64,000 nt of DNA. Origin: Gnetum montanum. Lineage: Eukaryota > Streptophyta > Gnetopsida > Gnetales > Gnetaceae. Under the pieces are notes generated by a model. The model ran no database searches. It saw only the letters and a program-made list of their open reading frames with translations, and had not been told where the DNA came from. The stretch spans positions 226,293 through 290,292 of the forward strand of contig MNCI01001065.1 in assembly GCA_015680685.1 (NCBI GenBank), given 5' to 3'. This document shows positions 59,672 through 64,000 of this stretch, one piece after another. The first letter of the stretch is position 1, and each line of letters starts with the position of its first letter. Made by a program: the position numbers and the translations under genes.

Positions 59672-60773
59672 TGAAACACCACAAAATTTCGAGCTTAGTA
59701 CTTTTTTAATGCGAAGCAGGTCCCTGGGACCCACAGATGACCACAGCTATATCTGGTGTCACACATGGCATCTTCAAAGATCAAAATAATTTTCAGCAAG
59801 TATGCAGTGTCAGCGTATACGCCCAAGTATGCAGTCTTAGCGTATACGCCCGACATTCCTAGCGTATACGCCCAGCGTAGACATCCAGTGTACACGCCTA
59901 GCGTACACGCCTCACATGTACGCCCAGCAAGTACAATCGATGCATATGCCCGGTATGCAATCCCCGAAGATGGTATGGAAACAGCGCTGCAGAATAAGAC
60001 TTGGTAGAAGGCAACAACCATCAGCGTATACACCCAGCATCCACAAGCGTATACGCCCCAACGTATACACCCAGCCACCAGCAGCATATACGCCCAAAGT
60101 TTGCGCTCGCCTGATACAGCGTATATGCCCAGCAAATGTAATATATTGTACACTTGTAAATTTTACGCTTTTGCACTCGGTCAACGCGACACGTGTCTCC
60201 CAACTCGAGTCTAACGCCAAAACCTGTATAAAAGCTCGAATTTTTATGAGATTCATGTCGGTTGGCAAAATCCTAGAGCAAACCAGAGAGCACAAACGCT
60301 GAGAACCAGAGCAGAAAACTGTTTACGTTGAAAAAAACCCTGTACGCTGAGCATATAGCCTCTACACTGTGCCTACAGTGCGAACCAGCCCACAGTCATC
60401 TCTGCATCAACCGGGGCTTTTCGTCCGCCTTGTGTCCCAGTCACAACTGCGTTAGACCGGTGCATTGTACTCTCATTCTGTAATGCCATTGTTACATTTT
60501 CTTCCTAAAATTGTTTACAGTTTGCATTAATTTTTGCATGTGTTCTGTTTACGCTTGTTTACGTTTACGTTCTGTTCACACCAGTTATGCTGTTTACGCT
60601 TTAATTTACGCCCGTTACGCCGTTTAAGTATAACCCAGCGTATTACACTCCGGTGTACGTTCAGGGAAATCCTTGTTTGATCCGCGTGCGAAGGTAGGAT
60701 CTTTTGTGCGTGTCCTATGATCCCCCGGTCTCTGTTTCCTTCCAGCTGGAGACCGACGATTTTGGATGGTACA
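59672..60773 (+). repeat. 3' LTR
   Basis: Starts TGAAACACC, ends GGATGGTACA. Same layout as the 5' LTR: palindrome cluster (59812-60125), CACGTG (60190-60195), TATAAAA (60227-60233). It lacks two segments present in the 5' LTR and differs at scattered sites, so the insertion is not recent. Confidence 0.95.
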
Positions 60774-60778
60774 GACTA
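60774..60778. repeat. Target duplication GACTA, right
   Basis: Direct copy of 43003-43007. Confidence 0.95.
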
Positions 60779-60850
60779 GAGAGAAAGTTGTTGGCTTGTT
60801 TGCGACGAAGCCTATCAGTTAGGCCTCGAACATTTCAAGATAGTAGGTTC
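60779..60850 (-). pseudogene. Start of the LINE ORF2, cut off by the gypsy insertion
   Basis: On the minus strand an ATG near 60848 begins MNLLS, then TGA where Trp (TGG) is expected, then NVRGL, the usual opening of LINE ORF2 endonucleases. The frame runs into the GACTA duplication and is continuous with 43002 downward once the insertion is left out. Confidence 0.75.
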
Positions 60851-61960
60851 ATGGAGAAGCTCTAGATGTTATGAGTAACAGGGTAGTAGAAGAATCCATG
60901 TCAGGGATGTCAGTCATCATAGTAGTGGAAAGAATTGCAAAGGAGTTGCTTGTATTAACAGTTAAAGCTGGGTTAGTTTTGGGCGAAGGAGAGGAAGGGG
61001 GAGTAGTGGTTTTAGATGCTTTGGCCCTTTTCCTTCCCCCTACCATTACAAACTCATCACGTAAAAGTGAATCTTTGACTGATTGTGATTGGATGATTGG
61101 TGCCTTGGACTTGGCCTTAATGAGAGAATGGGATTGTGAGACTCTTGCCTTAGAGGGAGCAGACGAGAAAGAAAGGTGTGGAGCATTGGTAGAAGTAGAA
61201 CCAAACTTAATGGGATCAAGTGGTGGGTTAGGTTGAGGAGTGACTACAAGACTAGATTTGAGAAGATTGGTTTGGGATTTTTTCTTAGTTAGAAAGGGAC
61301 AGGTAGAAATGTGGTGCTTTGCACGATGGCAGTAGCTACAAGAGTTGGGAAGATAAAAATAGTCTACCTTTTGAGTAAAAACTTTGCCTCCAGCTCCTAA
61401 TTTTAAAGTGGTTTTCTTTTGGGAAATGTCAAATTCGATATAGTAGCAATGAAAGTGAGGTTCGTTAACCTCAATTCCATGGTCGGAGATGACTCGGTCT
61501 AAGGTGCTAACTATGTCTCGCTCAATAGATGAAAAGATTAAAGGAAGATTAGGCACTTCTACATAACAAGGGATAATATTAAAGGCTGGGTCCTAACATT
61601 GAAATCAAATTTCCAAGCCCGAGCGAAGCATTACGAGCAGAAAAAATTCGAAAAGAGAGAGCTTTCTCAATGTGAGAAGCCTCAGAAAGTTCAGCGAGGA
61701 CAAAATTACAAGCATAGTATCGAGCGTGTAAGACTTGTATCCCCCCGTGGGTTTGTAAAATATTTTTAATATGTAAATTTATGCTTAATCATTGAGGTAG
61801 AAAACCCCAACCGCTGCTGAGGGTTTGTCCATATCCTGGCATGAAGGAAGCTCCACATCCATTTGAACAAGCTGAACGCCGATAATTTGGTCGTAAAGCA
61901 CTAGAATCTCGAGTTAAAAATCAACGGTAGACAAAACGGCAAGCGTTGCAGTCAAATCTG
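60849..61960 (-). pseudogene. LINE ORF1 with zinc knuckle
   Basis: RNA-binding protein of the LINE. The intact C-terminal part (61556-60849) contains FDISQKKTTLKLGAGGKVFTQKVDY, then CSYCHRAKHHISTC, a CxxCxxxxHxxxxC knuckle, then a Lys/Ser/Pro-rich tail. Upstream, to about 61960, broken frames contain the earlier part of ORF1 (ELPSCQDMDKPSAAVG..). Stops and shifts occur near 61580, 61620 and 61790. The order, N-terminal domain then knuckle then basic tail, is usual for plant L1 ORF1. Confidence 0.75.
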
Positions 61961-62121
61961 TCCAGATCTGGGGTTGCCTGTTGCTGCCTTCCAAAGACGT
62001 TTTGTTTTGGAAAAAAACCACAATGAAAAACCGCGGCAACTATGGCAAGAATGCGTAGGAGGACGACAGTGCTCAGGCCGGTTTCTCCAGCAGTGGCGAT
62101 GCACACATAGGCGTTTCCAAC

Positions 62122-62346
62122 CACGGCGCATAGACAACCACCAACAGCTGCGCGCAGGCAAAGCCCAGCTGCTGCGCCCAGGGCAACTTCAACACCGCAC
62201 TGGGCACACAGGGCAGTGGTGGCATCAGATGGGTTCAGGCCCACAATGGCTGCAACAGCAATAGGAGGGTTTCAAAATTTGCAGGGTCGAAACGGTCCTC
62301 TGAAAAACAATGTAGAAATCATGAACTCCAAGTGTGTTCGTCATTG
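62122..62346. repeat. Inverted repeat, arm A (225 bp)
   Basis: Exact reverse complement of 62575-62799 as far as I can compare by eye. It is followed at once by a single N (62347). Confidence 0.95.
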
Positions 62347-62574
62347 NAAATTCAACATATTAATTTTCAAAATCGGAGGAACAAGAGTATGCATTTAATT
62401 CAACACATTATGAAATTAAGTAATATTCACAAAATTAAATTTTCAAACTAATACACCACTCTCAGTCAAAATAAACGGAGTTATATAAGCACAATAACAT
62501 ATGCATTGGATTTTTTTTTGTTCCTTTATATTTTGTGTTGAATTTTGAATTTATAATTTGATGATATATATTCA

Positions 62575-62799
62575 CAATGACGAACACACTTGGAGTTCAT
62601 GATTTCTACATTGTTTTTCAGAGGACCGTTTCGACCCTGCAAATTTTGAAACCCTCCTATTGCTGTTGCAGCCATTGTGGGCCTGAACCCATCTGATGCC
62701 ACCACTGCCCTGTGTGCCCAGTGCGGTGTTGAAGTTGCCCTGGGCGCAGCAGCTGGGCTTTGCCTGCGCGCAGCTGTTGGTGGTTGTCTATGCGCCGTG
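62575..62799. repeat. Inverted repeat, arm B (225 bp)
   Basis: Reverse complement of 62122-62346, and followed at once by a single N (62800). Both Ns sit exactly at arm ends, which points to a join error rather than a natural hairpin. Confidence 0.95.
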
Positions 62800-62800
62800 N

Positions 62801-63789
62801 GAATAAAAAGATAGGGATGTTATAATATTGGCATATGCATTCTATGATTTGTGCACAATTTTGAGACATTTTCACACTAATTTTTGAATAGTGGTGTTGT
62901 GGTCTGGTGTTGATGATGATGATGATCCTCCTGTGTCTTAGCTTTCACCCCTATTTGAACTTGTTAAACTTTTGTCATTTTTGTTATATCATGGTTGTTG
63001 TTATTTTGGGCTATCACAACCTTAGAGATTGTACTGTGATTTTGTTATCTCGCTACATTATGCAACCACAACTAGCGTTGTATTTTTTGTTGATGGACAT
63101 TTTGGTTATAAGTTAACATCTTTGGTTTTATTATTTTATATTATTTTATTTTGTTTTATATCTTTCTTACATGAAAGGCTACAAGTTGAAATAATAAGAT
63201 CACAAAGTAAAGTTAGGTGATAAAATGAAGAATGTAAACAAAAGTAAAAGAGGCATAACTTTTAAGATGAAAATTACACATAAAACAAGGAAGCAAATGG
63301 ATCATAACATGCGCATGAGGGAGATAAAAGGGAGGGCCATAAATTCACCAGTGCCATTATGTTGCTAGTTTTAGGCCTTAGTGGACCATGTGTTGCTAGT
63401 TTTAGGCCTTAGCAGGCCATGGCAACACCTATCTAGCAATTATGAGATGATGTTGAAAGAGTATATATGAACAAAATAATCAATGAAACATAATACAAGG
63501 TTGCAAAGGTGAACAAACGAACATTGACAAAAGAAGAAATAAGATGTCTACAATGTATTTGTTGCCTAATCATTGATAAATCAAGGAGCTTCCTTTGTGC
63601 AATCCTAGTTTTATCATTCTTCCCGTTCGATATGGTAATCGGTAGGTGTTCTTGTTGACCGTTTTGCATTTTAGAATTGGTGTTGTTAACATTGCAGTTA
63701 TTGTTGTTGTTGTCACTAGCCCTAGCTTAAGTTTTGGGAGTTTCCTCTTGAAACTTCACCTTTGAACCTTGATCAATGTTGACGTTGTT
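62801..63789. other. AT-rich, no gene seen
   Basis: Contains a GATGATGATGATGAT microsatellite near 62909-62925 and a tandem pair of about 31 bp around GTTGCTAGTTTTAGGCCTTAG (63361 and 63392). The right end may hold decayed gag-pol sequence on the minus strand leading to the protease fragment. Confidence 0.45.
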
Positions 63790-64000
63790 GACAACAGTGA
63801 ATATGTGTTATCTACATGAATGAAAATTTCGCCATCCTTGTATGGTAGGTGAATCTTCTAATGTATAAAAGATGAGACCGCTCGAAGCTTCACTAACCAT
63901 GGCCTTCCCAGGATCAAGTTGAAATTGGGTGTCTCTTTGACTATTAGGAATTTGGCATATGTAGGAAATTGTTGTTCCCTGACTATGAAATCCAAGGCGA
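63790..64000 (-). pseudogene. Protease fragment of a second Ty3/gypsy element
   Basis: On the minus strand: ALDFIVREQQFPTYAKFLIVKETPNFNLILGRPWL, then KLRAVSSFIH, a stop, and KIHLPYKDGEIFI (each motif split here only for length). It matches in order the C-terminal half of the protease at 48510-48690 (GFNLILGRPWL, KAVSSPI, EIHLPYEGGEI). The element continues beyond the window. Confidence 0.8.

Larger units (their letters stand above)
43008..60773 (+). mobile_element. Complete Ty3/gypsy (Tat/Ogre-like) element carrying an antisense gene
   Basis: A 17,766-bp element with two LTRs (1,177 and 1,102 bp) and GACTA target duplications. It has a purine-rich tract before the 3' LTR and the order gag, protease, a long antisense-coding segment, RT, RNase H, a second RNase H-like domain, and integrase. 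The CHHC-type gag knuckle and the extra RNase H between RT and integrase place it near the plant Tat/Ogre group. It is larger than most gypsy elements because of the 5.8 kb between protease and RT. Stops, a few frameshifts and LTR differences show it is no longer active. It sits inside a LINE. Confidence 0.95.
39000..62121 (-). mobile_element. L1-like LINE, minus strand, split by a Ty3/gypsy insertion
   Basis: The LINE is made of 43007 down to about 39000 (ORF2 and 3' UTR) and about 62121 down to 60779 (5' region, ORF1 and the ORF2 start). The 17.8-kb Ty3/gypsy element lies between. When the gypsy element and one copy of its target duplication (GACTA) are left out, the ORF2 frame runs on without a break across the junction, so one LINE was interrupted. 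Stops and shifts in both ORFs show it is dead. The 3' end is unclear because no clean poly(A) or target duplication was found. The 5' end is near the inverted-repeat artefact at 62.1 kb. Confidence 0.8.

Noticed and set aside
62122-62799. Long hairpin or MITE
   Set aside because: Perfect arms with single Ns at the ends fit an assembly flip better. No target duplication is seen.

Overview
The window is nuclear plant DNA. It is AT-rich, has very few host genes, contains GT-AG introns, and is built mostly from layered retroelements: Ty3/gypsy LTR elements, L1-like and RTE-like LINEs, tRNA-derived SINEs and solo LTRs. The only host gene I can support is a WUSCHEL-type homeobox gene, so the source is a seed plant with a large, repeat-inflated genome. 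A gymnosperm is possible, but nothing here proves it.

Layout. About 0.8-10.5 kb holds a solo-LTR-like repeat, a decayed gag-protease region, a second decayed LTR-like copy, a decayed L1-like LINE and the 3' part of an RTE LINE. About 12-16.2 kb is a less AT-rich gene island with a three-exon WOX3-like gene (15313-16167). About 18-24 kb holds RTE 3' tails, SINEs and two solo LTRs in tandem, each with its own 5-bp target duplication. About 24-39 kb is gene-poor, with SINEs, short tandem duplications, a LINE 3' fragment and a small GC-rich patch at 32.6-33.2 kb. From about 39 kb to 62 kb lies an L1-like LINE on the minus strand, split by a complete 17.8-kb Ty3/gypsy element (43008-60773). A 225-bp perfect inverted repeat flanked by single Ns (62122-62799) looks like an assembly flip. 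The last 200 bases are a protease fragment of another Ty3/gypsy element.

The most interesting object is inside the 17.8-kb Ty3/gypsy element. Its sense strand carries gag, protease, reverse transcriptase, two RNase H regions and integrase in the order of the plant Tat/Ogre-type lineage. Between protease and reverse transcriptase sits about 5.8 kb that codes for none of these. On the opposite strand this segment reads as an eight-exon gene (54111 down to 49609). Every exon joins the next in phase through GT-AG introns, giving about 1,054 codons. A TATA box lies upstream, and the first intron is packed with a palindromic GCGTATACGC repeat that also fills the LTRs and leader. The protein starts with what looks like a catalytically dead FCP1/NIF-type (HAD) phosphatase domain and continues with a long unrecognised region and a charged helical part. 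All nine premature stops are TAG or TGA, as expected from C-to-T decay of CAG and CGA. The gene was therefore probably open before silencing and decay. Introns on the antisense strand are invisible to splicing of the genomic RNA, so such a gene could be carried through retrotransposition with its introns.

Caveats: no database search was possible. Exon borders are read by eye from phase, motifs and splice consensus. Boundaries of decayed repeats are approximate.
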